Assembly (NCBI GenBank): GCA_007126415.1
Contig: SLBH01000144.1
Coordinates: 1-5,900 of the forward strand
Direction of reading: 5' to 3'
Length of the DNA stretch: 5,900 nt
Origin: Spirochaetales bacterium
GTDB lineage: Bacteria; Spirochaetota; Spirochaetia; DSM-27196; SLAA01
Shown: positions 1 through 5,900 of the stretch, in pieces
Layout of the letters: each line of letters begins with the position of its first letter
How positions within the stretch are numbered: position 1 is the first letter of the stretch
The notes under the pieces: generated by a model
Told to the model about the DNA's origin: nothing
What the model saw: only the letters and a program-made list of their open reading frames with translations
Database searches by the model: none
Made by a program: the position numbers and the translations under genes

Positions 1-152
1 AACCAGATATCGCTCATCCACCGCTACACCGTGCCGAGCTCGACAAGCAGCCGCTGCATCGCCGCGTTCCCCTCTCTCCCCTGACGCACGGTCTCTCGGG
101 TGTGCTCGGCCATGTCCTTTCGCAGCTCGCGGTCGATGTAGTTCCACCGCAA
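1..152 (-). other. Uncertain leftward reading frame(s) at the left edge
   Basis: A reading frame ends with TAG at 26-24. Its last ~42 codons, readable from a TTG at 152, look protein-like and helical (charged, ending ELGTV). The same frame further upstream (about 153-428) is rich in Arg/Thr, overlaps the promoter of the neighbouring operon and does not look coded. A GGGAGA lies about 8 nt before the TTG, and an alternative ATG is at 113. After the TAG the same frame continues with CGG TGG ATG, so an ATG at 17 could start a further gene (MSDIW...) leaving the window. The helical stretch vaguely recalls the short prefix domain before some FtsX-type permeases, but this is only an impression. It could be a small protein, a decayed gene with a nonsense codon, or noise. 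Confidence 0.22.
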
Positions 153-289
153 AAAGCGGGTTCTCCCGGGTACGAGTGCGGCGCGAAGAGACGGTGTGGT
201 GCATTTTGCTTCGCTTAAACGGGGAAAAATCGAAGTTTTCAGGCCGCCTCCTCTACCCACAAAACTCGTGTCAGTATGTTCGGGTTTCC
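153..289. other. Intergenic region, no gene recognised
   Basis: No reading frame here has family-like content on either strand. The stretch becomes AT-richer from about 200 and carries the left arm (237-247) of an 11-bp inverted repeat. The right arm of that repeat lies inside the promoter of the molybdenum hydroxylase operon. I take the stretch to be upstream regulatory DNA between the leftward frame at the edge and the rightward operon. No promoter for the leftward frame could be supported. Confidence 0.5.
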
Positions 290-306
290 TTGACAGCGGC
301 CTGAAA
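237..306. repeat. 11-bp perfect inverted repeat, arms 48 bp apart
   Basis: The left arm TTTCAGGCCGC (237-247) is the exact reverse complement of the right arm GCGGCCTGAAA (296-306). The right arm begins directly after the -35 hexamer and fills most of the promoter spacer. A protein bound there would be expected to block or modulate RNA polymerase. It could be an operator pair bridged by a looping regulator, or an RNA/cruciform stem. The repeat is seen directly; a regulatory role is inferred. Confidence 0.5.
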
Positions 307-327
307 GCGTAATTAAATAAAACCCGA
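280..327. repeat. 8-bp inverted repeat bracketing the promoter
   Basis: TCGGGTTT at 280-287 is the reverse complement of AAACCCGA at 320-327. The arms lie just outside the -35 and -10 hexamers, so the core promoter is enclosed by the repeat, with the symmetry centre near 303 in the spacer. An 8-bp match at this distance may be chance. The position makes an operator possible. Confidence 0.3.
290..318 (+). promoter_or_regulatory. Predicted sigma70-type promoter for the molybdenum hydroxylase operon
   Basis: A consensus -35 TTGACA lies at 290-295. A 17-bp spacer then leads to TTAAAT at 313-318, which matches 4 of 6 positions of the -10 consensus. The hexamer sits in an AT-rich patch that stands out from the GC-rich surroundings. 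Transcription would start near 325 and give a leader of about 130 nt before the first start codon at 454. The spacer is occupied by one arm of an 11-bp inverted repeat, which suggests the promoter is controlled. Confidence 0.65.
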
Positions 328-371
328 TTCCGTTTGCAGGTAGTGCAGAATTGAATGTCACGTCGGCTCGT

Positions 372-429
372 GCGCAGCGGTTTGGTTCGTCGCGCCTTGG
401 GGGTGAGGTGTTCTTTTTTTCCCCGCAAG
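372..429 (+). promoter_or_regulatory. Two adjacent hairpins in the 5' leader
   Basis: The first hairpin pairs GCGC 372-375 with GCGC 392-395. It continues through one mismatch and a G-U pair to CG/CG, with an 8-nt loop. The second starts at the very next base: CTTG 396-399 pairs with CAAG 426-429 and GGGG 400-403 with CCCC 421-424. Only G425 is bulged, and the 17-nt loop contains a run of seven T. The second stem ends 6 nt before the Shine-Dalgarno region. The pairing is seen in the sequence. Control of translation or attenuation is inferred, and no known riboswitch class was recognised. Confidence 0.35.
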
Positions 430-435
430 CATCTT

Positions 436-443
436 GAGGAAGG
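436..443 (+). promoter_or_regulatory. Ribosome binding site that sets the start at 454
   Basis: GAGGAAGG lies 10 nt before ATG 454. The frame is also open to an ATG at 355, but that ATG has no Shine-Dalgarno. The extra 33 codons it would add are Arg-rich and unlike the family, and the leader hairpins fall in this stretch. The start at 454 begins directly with the conserved N-terminal strand of the FAD domain. Confidence 0.7.
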
Positions 444-453
444 TAGACGTCGT

Positions 454-1272
454 ATGACACACGAGTTTAGTTATCACGCACCCGGCTCGCCGGCCGAGGC
501 TTTGGAGGTGCTGGAGCGGCACGCCGGTGATGCGGCGGTACTGTCGGGCGGCACCGATCTGTTGGTCAATATCCGCTCGGGCCTCTCGAAACCGAGCCAC
601 GTTGTCGATATCAAGCAGATCCCGGAGCTCAAAACGCTGAACTATGACGGCAAGAACGGGCTTACAATCGGCGCGTGCGTCACCGTGAACGAGATGCTGG
701 CCTATGAGCCGGTAGCGGAGTCTTATGCGGTGTTGCAGGCTGCCGGCGAGGAGCTCGCGACCTACCAGTTGCGTAACCGTGCAACCCCGGTCGGCAATAT
801 CGTCACGGCCTCGCCGTGCGGCGACATGAGCTCACCGTTACTGTGCCTCGACGCCGAGGTCGTAGTCGTCTCGAGCAACAACACTCGCCGCGTGTCGTTG
901 CGCGAGTTCATCACCGGCGTAAAGACCACGGTCCTCGCACCGAACGAGCTGGTGCGCGAGATCGTGGTACCTCCCACCTATGCCGGTGCCGAGGCCGGCT
1001 ACAAGAAACTCAAGCGCATCAAAGGGCACGACCTCGGCGTGATCGCGGTGGCGCTCGTGAAGCACAGCGGTTTGTTCCGCGTTGGAATCAGCTCGGCGGC
1101 CCCGACGCCGCTTCTGCTGCCCGAGTTCGCGGTCGGAACATCCCCGGAGGAGGTGCAAGACGCGGCGGCGGCCGCCATCAGCCCGATCGACGACGTGCGC
1201 TGCACCAAGGAGTATCGGGCCTTCATGGTGGGGGTATACATCGAGCGCCTGATGAGCGAGGTAGGAGCATGA
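454..1272 (+). CDS. Molybdenum hydroxylase (xanthine dehydrogenase family), FAD-binding subunit
   Basis: This is the FAD subunit of a three-subunit molybdenum hydroxylase (CoxM/XdhB-like), 272 aa and cytoplasmic. It takes electrons from the 2Fe-2S clusters and passes them to an outside acceptor. The N-terminal FAD-binding domain shows the pyrophosphate-binding LSGGTDLL at residues 30-37. The second FAD motif follows around 107-124 (RNRATPVGN, then ASPCGD). The usual Gly-Gly of this second motif reads Val-Gly here (V113, G114). The C-terminal CO-dehydrogenase-flavoprotein-like domain ends with the typical D-V-R-x-T-x-EYR pattern near 247-255. There is no Cys-rich insertion, which argues against the 4-hydroxybenzoyl-CoA reductase beta subunit with its extra 4Fe-4S cluster. 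Length is normal for the family (about 270-300). The stop overlaps the next start as ATGA, suggesting translational coupling. The family is secure; the substrate is not known. Confidence 0.93.
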   Translation: MTHEFSYHAPGSPAEALEVLERHAGDAAVLSGGTDLLVNIRSGLSKPSHVVDIKQIPELKTLNYDGKNGLTIGACVTVNEMLAYEPVAESYAVLQAAGEELATYQLRNRATPVGNIVTASPCGDMSSPLLCLDAEVVVVSSNNTRRVSLREFITGVKTTVLAPNELVREIVVPPTYAGAEAGYKKLKRIKGHDLGVIAVALVKHSGLFRVGISSAAPTPLLLPEFAVGTSPEEVQDAAAAAISPIDDVRCTKEYRAFMVGVYIERLMSEVGA

Positions 1273-1757
1273 AGCGAATTGAACTCACGATAAACGGAGA
1301 TCTCTACCGCCGCGACGTACACGAGCATCGCACCCTGCTGCATGTGCTGCGCGAGGAGATCGGGCTTACCGGAACCAAGGAAGGCTGCGGTGCCGGTGAG
1401 TGCGGAGCCTGCACCGTAATCGTGGACGGCCTTGCGCTCAACTCGTGCCTGGTGCTCGCGGTGGAGGCCGACGGCACCGAGATCGAGACGGTTGAGGGAG
1501 AATCGAAGGACGGCGAGCTATCGGGCGTTCAGCAAGCGTTCGATCGCCATCACGCGGTGCAGTGCGGTTTCTGCACACCCGGCATGCTGATGACGATCAA
1601 GGATCTGCTGCGGCGCAAGCCCAAACCGTCGCGTGCCGAGATCATCGAGGGCATAGAGGGCAACTTCTGCCGCTGTACCGGCTACGAGCAGATCATCGAG
1701 GCAGTGCTCGACGCCACGGGGCAACTCGAGGAGAAGGGGGAGATCAAGCATGCTTGA
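1269..1757 (+). CDS. Molybdenum hydroxylase, [2Fe-2S] iron-sulfur subunit
   Basis: This is the small electron-transfer subunit (CoxS/XdhC-type iron-sulfur protein), 162 aa, linking the Mo site to FAD. The N-terminal plant-type ferredoxin domain holds the first cluster: C40, C45 and C48 in GCGAGECGAC, plus C60. The C-terminal four-helix domain holds the second: C99 and C102 in QCGFCTPG, then C134 and C136 in FCRCTGY. All eight ligands are present, and length matches the family (150-170). The start ATG overlaps the FAD gene stop (ATGA). A GAGGT at 1258-1262 lies 6 nt before it, and an AGGAG directly before the start is too close to be the main site. The frame is open far upstream, but that part is a shadow of the FAD gene. 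Known for the family: Q99-type motif residues sit next to the pterin, so the protein must dock tightly on the Mo subunit. Confidence 0.95.
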   Translation: MKRIELTINGDLYRRDVHEHRTLLHVLREEIGLTGTKEGCGAGECGACTVIVDGLALNSCLVLAVEADGTEIETVEGESKDGELSGVQQAFDRHHAVQCGFCTPGMLMTIKDLLRRKPKPSRAEIIEGIEGNFCRCTGYEQIIEAVLDATGQLEEKGEIKHA

Positions 1758-4194
1758 GCGGATACCCGCAGCCGAGCTGCGCTACGTCGGGAAGCGCACC
1801 CCACGCATAGACGCCAAAGAGAAACTCACCGGCCAAGCAACCTACGTCAGCGACATGGTGATGGCCGGAATGCTGTACGCCCGCGTAAAGACCAGCCCGC
1901 ACGCGCGCGCGCGCATCGTAAAGATCGAGACCGAGGCCGCTCGGAAACTGCCCGGCGTCCGAGCCGTGGTGATCGGCGAGGAGCTCGATTACCGCGTCGG
2001 CTTGTATGTGGTTGATAAGGCGATACTCGCCAAGAACGAGGTGCGGCACTACGGTGAGGCGGTGGCCGCGGTAGCAGCCGACAGCATCGAGATCGCCCAG
2101 CAGGCGGTAGACCTCATCGAGGTTGTGTACGAGGTGCTCACGCCGGTGCTACATCCGCTCGACGCACTCAAAGACGACGCGCCGCTCGTACACCCCAAAC
2201 TCGGCGAGTATGACTATATGGAAGCGGCTTTCACTCCGAAACCCGGCACCAACATCGCGAACCACACCAAGCTGCGCAAAGGCGATCCGGAGGCCGCGTT
2301 CGAGCAGGCCGAGTGGACGATCGAGCGCGAGTATACCAACCCGTCGGTGCAGCACGTCCCGATGGAAACCCACGTCGCGATCGTGAAGTGGGGTTACGGC
2401 GACCAGGTAACCATCTGGTCCTCCGCGCAGTCGCCGTTCACGCTGCGGAACTTGTTCTGCACCGCGTTTCGTTTGCCGCATCGAAACGTGCGCGTGGTGG
2501 TGCCGCACGTCGGCGGCGGATTCGGCGGGAAGGCCGGAATCGGGATCGAGCCGTTGGTCGCGGTACTATCAAAGAAAGCAGGCGGCGCACCGGTGAAACT
2601 CACCGCAACGCGCGAGCAGGAGTTCAGCCTCCTCCCGTGCCGCAGCCAGCTCACCTATAGAATCAAGACCGGCGTCTCGAAGGACGGCAAGATCCTCGCG
2701 CAGCAGATGACGATGTACTGGGACTCCGGCGCGTACGCCGATTACGCGGTGAACGTAACGCGCGCCTCGGGCTACTCGGCCGGCGGGCCGTACGAGATCC
2801 CGAACGCCCAGGTCGATGCCTACACCATCTACACCAACAAACCGTTCGGGACCGCCTACCGAGGATTCGGCCACGTGGAGTTCCACTGGGGACTCGAGCG
2901 TCACATGGACCTCGTGGCGAAAGCCATCGGGATGGACCCGCTTGAGTTTCGAAAGTACAACGCGCTCCGCGAAGGCTCCACCAGCCTCACCGGCGAGAAG
3001 ATTCGAGCGCACACCGGCAACATCAACAAATGCCTCGAGGCCGCCGAGAACGCGGTGGGTTACGGTACCTTGAGCGACGCCGAGCGGCAGCGCGAGGCCG
3101 CGACCGGGATGAAGATCGGCAAGGCGGTGGTGGGTCTGCACAAGGCACCGGCGATGCCGCCGTTCACCGCAACCGCGGTGATCCTGCGCATGAACGAGGA
3201 CGGCTCGGTTACCGCGACACTCACGCTCACCGATTACGGGCAGGGCACCTACACCTCTATCGCTCAGATGATCGCGGAGCGGCTCGGCTTTCCGCTCGAG
3301 AAGGTGAAGATCGCGTTCGAGTCCGACACCGACCACGACCCCTACGACTGGCAGACGGTCGCGTCCAAAGGCTTGCTCTTGAGCGGCAACGCCGCGATTC
3401 TTGCCGCCGAGGATCTGTTGAAGAACGCCTACGATGTTGCCGCGCAGGCGCTGCGCGCTCAGATCTGTGACCTCGATCATGACGGTGAGAAGATCTTTGT
3501 CCGGCACCATCCCGAATCGGCGGTGAGCTTTCGACAACTCGCGATCGGCTACTGCTACCCCAACGGAAACTCGATCGGCGGTCCGCTAATCGGGGTTGGC
3601 CGCTACATCGCTCAAGGCCTCACGCATCTCGACAAAGAGACCGGCCAGGGCCTGCCGGCACTCGACTGGACCTACGGCGCTCACGGCATGATCGTGGAGG
3701 TCGATAAGCACACCGGCGAGTACAACGTTTTGAAGGTCGCCTCGGTTTTCGACGTCGGCAAGGTCATCAACCCCGACGCGGTTCGCGGCCAAGCGATCGG
3801 GGGGATGCTGCAAGGGCTCGGCACCGCAACCTGCGAGGGCTACATCTACGACGAGCAAGGGCATCTCTTGAACCCCTCGTTCACCGACAACAAGATTCCG
3901 ACAGCCAAGGACCTGCCGCTCGAGGTGGAGGCGATCAGCGTCGAGACGCCGCAGGTAGACGGGCCGTACGGGGCGCGAGGGGTCGGCGAGCACTCGATGA
4001 TCGCGGTCGCCGCTGCGCTCGGCAACGCCTTGCAGAACGCAACCGGCGCCCAGATCACACACATGCCGCTGCGCTTCGAGGACGTCTGGCGCGCGATTCA
4101 GCGGCGCGAGCCGGTCGACAACTGGATCACCAAGAGCCCGCACGGAAGCTGTAAATCGGCGCCGGAGATACAACGCCACGGTGGCGAGTGCTGA
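1750..4194 (+). CDS. Molybdenum hydroxylase, molybdopterin-binding catalytic subunit
   Basis: This is the large catalytic subunit (CoxL/XdhA-like), 814 aa, which hydroxylates its substrate with water at a molybdenum-pterin cytosine- or guanine-type cofactor. The a/b hammerhead domain spans about residues 18-130; Moco-binding domains fill the rest. Visible motifs are GGGFGGK at 255-261, AYRGFG at 369-374, GQG around Q498, and GARGVGE with the base-catalyst Glu at 747. By-eye alignment with bovine xanthine oxidase puts R338 near Arg880 and F373 at Phe914. Ala262 falls where Glu802 should be, so the purine-binding Glu is missing. The CO dehydrogenase AYxCSxR loop is also absent. It is thus a xanthine dehydrogenase-family enzyme of unknown substrate, possibly an N-heterocycle or aldehyde. 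The start overlaps the previous gene by 8 nt and has a GGGGGAG Shine-Dalgarno 7 nt upstream. The C-terminal tail (about 795-814) is not conserved in my memory of the family. Confidence 0.94.
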   Translation: MLERIPAAELRYVGKRTPRIDAKEKLTGQATYVSDMVMAGMLYARVKTSPHARARIVKIETEAARKLPGVRAVVIGEELDYRVGLYVVDKAILAKNEVRHYGEAVAAVAADSIEIAQQAVDLIEVVYEVLTPVLHPLDALKDDAPLVHPKLGEYDYMEAAFTPKPGTNIANHTKLRKGDPEAAFEQAEWTIEREYTNPSVQHVPMETHVAIVKWGYGDQVTIWSSAQSPFTLRNLFCTAFRLPHRNVRVVVPHVGGGFGGKAGIGIEPLVAVLSKKAGGAPVKLTATREQEFSLLPCRSQLTYRIKTGVSKDGKILAQQMTMYWDSGAYADYAVNVTRASGYSAGGPYEIPNAQVDAYTIYTNKPFGTAYRGFGHVEFHWGLERHMDLVAKAIGMDPLEFRKYNALREGSTSLTGEKIRAHTGNINKCLEAAENAVGYGTLSDAERQREAATGMKIGKAVVGLHKAPAMPPFTATAVILRMNEDGSVTATLTLTDYGQGTYTSIAQMIAERLGFPLEKVKIAFESDTDHDPYDWQTVASKGLLLSGNAAILAAEDLLKNAYDVAAQALRAQICDLDHDGEKIFVRHHPESAVSFRQLAIGYCYPNGNSIGGPLIGVGRYIAQGLTHLDKETGQGLPALDWTYGAHGMIVEVDKHTGEYNVLKVASVFDVGKVINPDAVRGQAIGGMLQGLGTATCEGYIYDEQGHLLNPSFTDNKIPTAKDLPLEVEAISVETPQVDGPYGARGVGEHSMIAVAAALGNALQNATGAQITHMPLRFEDVWRAIQRREPVDNWITKSPHGSCKSAPEIQRHGGEC

Positions 4195-4224
4195 GCGATA
4201 TACGTAGCTAAGCGTACACGCCAC
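4174..4224. terminator. Possible bidirectional hairpin at the convergent gene ends
   Basis: GTGGCG 4181-4186 can pair with CGCCAC 4219-4224. Inside, GCT/AGC blocks at 4190-4196 pair with 4207-4213 around a 10-nt loop. A competing stem CGCCAC-G-GTGGCG sits at 4174-4186. The long stem spans the TGA of the Mo subunit (4192-4194) and ends 3 nt before the stop of the opposing ATP-grasp gene (4228-4230). Neither strand has a T-run after it, so it is not a classic Rho-independent terminator. It might pause or end transcription, or protect the 3' ends of both messages. Confidence 0.28.
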
Positions 4225-4227
4225 GAA

Positions 4228-5523
4228 TCACGGCACACTGATTTCGTCGCGTTCGATCTCAAACGGGAGATGCTCGAGGCACTGGTGGTACTTACCGAGT
4301 AGCTCGAGTTGATCGCGTCCGCCGACGTAGATATTTGCGAGCTCATAACTGTAGCTGTCTTGCCCACTGAGCTCCGAGAGGCGCTGCCCGGACTGCACGC
4401 GCAGCTTGACCACGGTGCCCGGTATGCGCTTGGCAACGCGCGCAATCTCCTCGCCGTCCGGCACGCGCTTCACATAGCCGTCCTCGAAGGTGCGCAGCAT
4501 GAAGTTCCCGGCTCGTTGAAACTCGCCGTCGTACTGCATTGGGCTCGGTTTGCGCCCGAGCGCCACGTCGAGCATGATCGAGTGATGCGAGATGCCGTGC
4601 ACTTTCTCGAAGAGGTCGGTATGCGCCTGCGAGATCCGCGGGTTGATCTCGAGCAAGCCCACGTGATTGTAGGTTTGGTCCCAGAAGAACTCGATATTGA
4701 AGGGTGAGTTATCGAGACCGATCTCAGTAATGGCACGGCGTGAGATATCGGCCATACGGAACTGCACCTCTTGCGGCAACGCCGAGGGGTACTCGTAGCG
4801 CGCGAACGACGAGCGGTCCTTCTCGCGAACCGAGTCAACCACCCCGTACACCACGACCTCACCGTTAAAGACGTAGCCCTCAACGGTACACATGCTCCCC
4901 GAGAGCGTACTCTCGGCCATACAGCTTTCCGGCATCTCGGCGAACTCAGCCGGTAGCGGGAAGTGCTCGAACAGATAATTGAACGGCTCGTTCATCAGCC
5001 CAATGTTTTCGCGGATCTCCGGGATCGCGGTGTCGAAGTCGTCTTTATCGTTGATGCGGTACGCGAGAAACGAGCGAAACGACTTGATCGGCTTGATCCA
5101 GTACGGGGGCATTAGCGGGATCTTATCGTATGCCTCTTCGTCAAACGGATCGAACGAATGGAACTGCGGGATGCAGTCACCGATAACGCGTTGCTGTAAG
5201 ATGCGGCTCCAGAACTTGTGCTCGCACTTCAGCACCGCTTCCAGAGTGGGGGCGCGCGTGCCGAAGTGTTCCGAGAGGATCGGCACCAAATCGGTCGCCG
5301 GGAAGTCGTAGTAAGCCACGATCGCGTCGGGCTTCACGCCGGAGGCGTCGATCCGCTCGATCGCGGTTTCGATCAGCGTCTTCATGTCGTAGCATTCTAC
5401 GTCGCGGATATCGCTAAAATCGAGTGCCGAGTGAAAATCGCACTCGGCAGCGTGCGGCAGCCGCTCGAGTTTCTTGCGGTTGAACTCATCGAGCCCGACG
5501 ATGAATATTTGTTTCTTGCTCAT
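4228..5523 (-). CDS. ATP-grasp domain protein, probable carboxylate-amine/thiol ligase
   Basis: The 431-aa protein is likely a soluble ligase that activates a carboxylate as acyl-phosphate using ATP and joins it to a nucleophile. The N-terminal ~95 residues form a Rossmann-like pre-ATP-grasp domain (IFIVGLDEF at 6-14). The ATP-grasp core follows: HKFWSR at 102-107, the ATP-contacting Lys in YWIKP (K144), VEGYV at 214-218, FNIEFFWD at 275-282, and the Mg-binding LLEINPR at 290-296 (E292, N294). The usual glycine-rich lid after the Lys reads IKSFRSF instead, without glycine. A C-terminal domain of about 110 residues (VKLRVQSGQ region) resembles the biotin-carboxylase-type C-terminal part, but no biotin partner is visible. 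The start follows a strong GAGGAG at 5 nt. It is the second gene after the CocE-type hydrolase. The substrates are unknown. Confidence 0.85.
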   Translation of the reverse strand: MSKKQIFIVGLDEFNRKKLERLPHAAECDFHSALDFSDIRDVECYDMKTLIETAIERIDASGVKPDAIVAYYDFPATDLVPILSEHFGTRAPTLEAVLKCEHKFWSRILQQRVIGDCIPQFHSFDPFDEEAYDKIPLMPPYWIKPIKSFRSFLAYRINDKDDFDTAIPEIRENIGLMNEPFNYLFEHFPLPAEFAEMPESCMAESTLSGSMCTVEGYVFNGEVVVYGVVDSVREKDRSSFARYEYPSALPQEVQFRMADISRRAITEIGLDNSPFNIEFFWDQTYNHVGLLEINPRISQAHTDLFEKVHGISHHSIMLDVALGRKPSPMQYDGEFQRAGNFMLRTFEDGYVKRVPDGEEIARVAKRIPGTVVKLRVQSGQRLSELSGQDSYSYELANIYVGGRDQLELLGKYHQCLEHLPFEIERDEISVP

Positions 5524-5528
5524 GCATA

Positions 5529-5534
5529 CTCCTC
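5529..5534 (-). promoter_or_regulatory. Ribosome binding site of the ATP-grasp gene, overlapping the upstream stop
   Basis: Read leftwards, TGAGGAGTATGCATG holds the TGA of the hydrolase gene, a GAGGAG Shine-Dalgarno sharing its G and A, a 5-nt spacer and the ATG at 5523. An out-of-frame ATG at 5527 is too close to compete. The arrangement indicates translational coupling of the two genes. Confidence 0.75.
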
Positions 5535-5900
5535 ACAAATGATCCCGTGGTATGGTTTCATCCCAACTCTTAGCCAAAATACGCGCATCTCCCTCGTAGG
5601 CGTCAAGGGTAGCACGGATGCGAAAATGCGTTCGAGTGGAACTGAGCACCGTCCGTGTGACGGTGCGAACGTTCCAGTGTCCTCGCTCAAAGCTACGCCT
5701 CGCGGTGACCTCGGCGCGCAGCGTGTCGTAGCGGTTGTTTCGATAGGTGAACTGCTCGTGGACATCTTTACCGATCGTAAGGTCGATCTCGTCGAGTCTG
5801 TATCGCGCGTCGTTGTTCACGACATCGAGCGTGACCTCGTTCGAGGCGAGGTTGTGGATCACCTTCCATTCGCGCTTCGCCGGTGCAAGCAGCGCGGTTG
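5533..5900 (-). CDS. CocE/NonD (S15-type) hydrolase, C-terminal part only
   Basis: The reading frame is open from the right edge of the window to a TGA at 5535-5533, giving about 122 residues of the C-terminus. The GTG at 5862 is an internal Val, because the frame continues upstream with ALLAPAKREWK. The residues match the extra C-terminal segment of CocE/NonD-type hydrolases (X-Pro dipeptidyl-peptidase/cocaine esterase superfamily). In order they are a WKVIHNLAS start, an R-Y-R-x-D-E strand, a T-x-E-x-T-A-R strand, W-x-V-R-T, T-H-F-x-x-x-x-x-L-D-A-Y-E-G-D, and a final S-W-D-E-T-I-P-R-D. This segment belongs to the beta-rich C-terminal part. The Ser-Asp-His catalytic domain lies outside the window, so activity cannot be judged. 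It heads the operon with the ATP-grasp gene, 9 nt away. Confidence 0.75.
   Translation of the reverse strand, partial: TALLAPAKREWKVIHNLASNEVTLDVVNNDARYRLDEIDLTIGKDVHEQFTYRNNRYDTLRAEVTARRSFERGHWNVRTVTRTVLSSTRTHFRIRATLDAYEGDARILAKSWDETIPRDHL

Noticed and set aside
158..175. CGGG-AGAA-CCCG followed by CTTTTT on the minus strand as a terminator
   Set aside because: The stem has only four base pairs and no leftward gene is established upstream of it.
220..425. 10-nt inverted match CGGGGAAAAA (220-229) and TTTTTCCCCG (416-425)
   Set aside because: Low-complexity sequence about 190 nt apart. The right copy is better explained by the local leader hairpin, so chance is likely.
24..428. Full 134-codon minus-strand frame as a gene
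   Set aside because: Its N-terminal two thirds look non-coding and lie across the promoter and leader of the opposite operon. Only the last ~42 codons look possible.
355..453. 33-codon N-terminal extension of the FAD subunit from ATG 355
   Set aside because: It has no Shine-Dalgarno and an Arg-rich sequence unlike the family, and it covers the leader hairpins. ATG 454 has a good binding site and starts the conserved domain.
816..1268. Upstream extension of the iron-sulfur subunit frame from ATG 816
   Set aside because: It is an alternate-frame shadow of the FAD subunit, rich in Arg. The true start at 1269 gives a normal ferredoxin-domain N-terminus.
1902..1914. Alternating CG tract (Z-DNA-like or simple repeat)
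   Set aside because: It is explained by codons for His-Ala-Arg-Ala-Arg in the Mo subunit and is short enough to arise from GC-rich codon use.
2569..3537. Long open frame of 322 codons on the minus strand inside the Mo subunit gene
   Set aside because: It is antisense to a gene whose plus-strand product has clear family motifs throughout. It has no family-like content, and long antisense frames are common in GC-rich coding DNA.
3586..4224. 212-codon minus-strand frame over the end of the Mo subunit gene
   Set aside because: Shadow of the coding strand. It is Arg/Val/Leu-rich without motifs and overlaps the region coding the catalytic Glu motif.

Overview
The window is GC-rich, densely packed bacterial DNA with strong codon bias towards G/C in third positions. 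Short gaps, ATGA-type overlaps and clear Shine-Dalgarno sequences point to a bacterial chromosome. I see no mobile element, tRNA, rRNA or CRISPR array, and I cannot name a genus or phylum from this sequence alone.

Left part (1-453): no confident gene. A leftward reading frame ending at 24 has a protein-like C-terminal stretch, and an ATG at 17 may start a gene running off the left edge. From about 200 to 330 the base composition is noticeably more AT-rich. This stretch holds a good sigma70-type promoter (TTGACA, 17 bp, TTAAAT) with two inverted repeats in and around it. About 130 nt of 5' leader follow, including two back-to-back hairpins just before the first ribosome binding site.

Centre (454-4194, + strand): a tight three-gene operon for a molybdenum hydroxylase of the xanthine oxidase family. 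The order is FAD subunit, [2Fe-2S] subunit, molybdopterin subunit. Together these form the usual electron chain: hydroxylation of a substrate at the Mo centre, two 2Fe-2S clusters, then FAD, then an outside acceptor. All cluster cysteines and the catalytic Glu are present. One substrate-pocket residue typical of true xanthine dehydrogenases is replaced, so the substrate is probably not xanthine, or is at least unknown. No maturation gene (XdhC type) or transporter is visible inside the window.

Right part (4228-5900, - strand): a second, convergent operon. A CocE/NonD (S15-type) hydrolase enters from the right edge and only its C-terminal part is visible. It is followed after 9 nt by an ATP-grasp carboxylate ligase-like gene. 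The pairing of a predicted ligase with a predicted acyl/peptide hydrolase is the least explained part of the window. The two operons meet tail to tail with a 33-nt gap that can form an imperfect hairpin.
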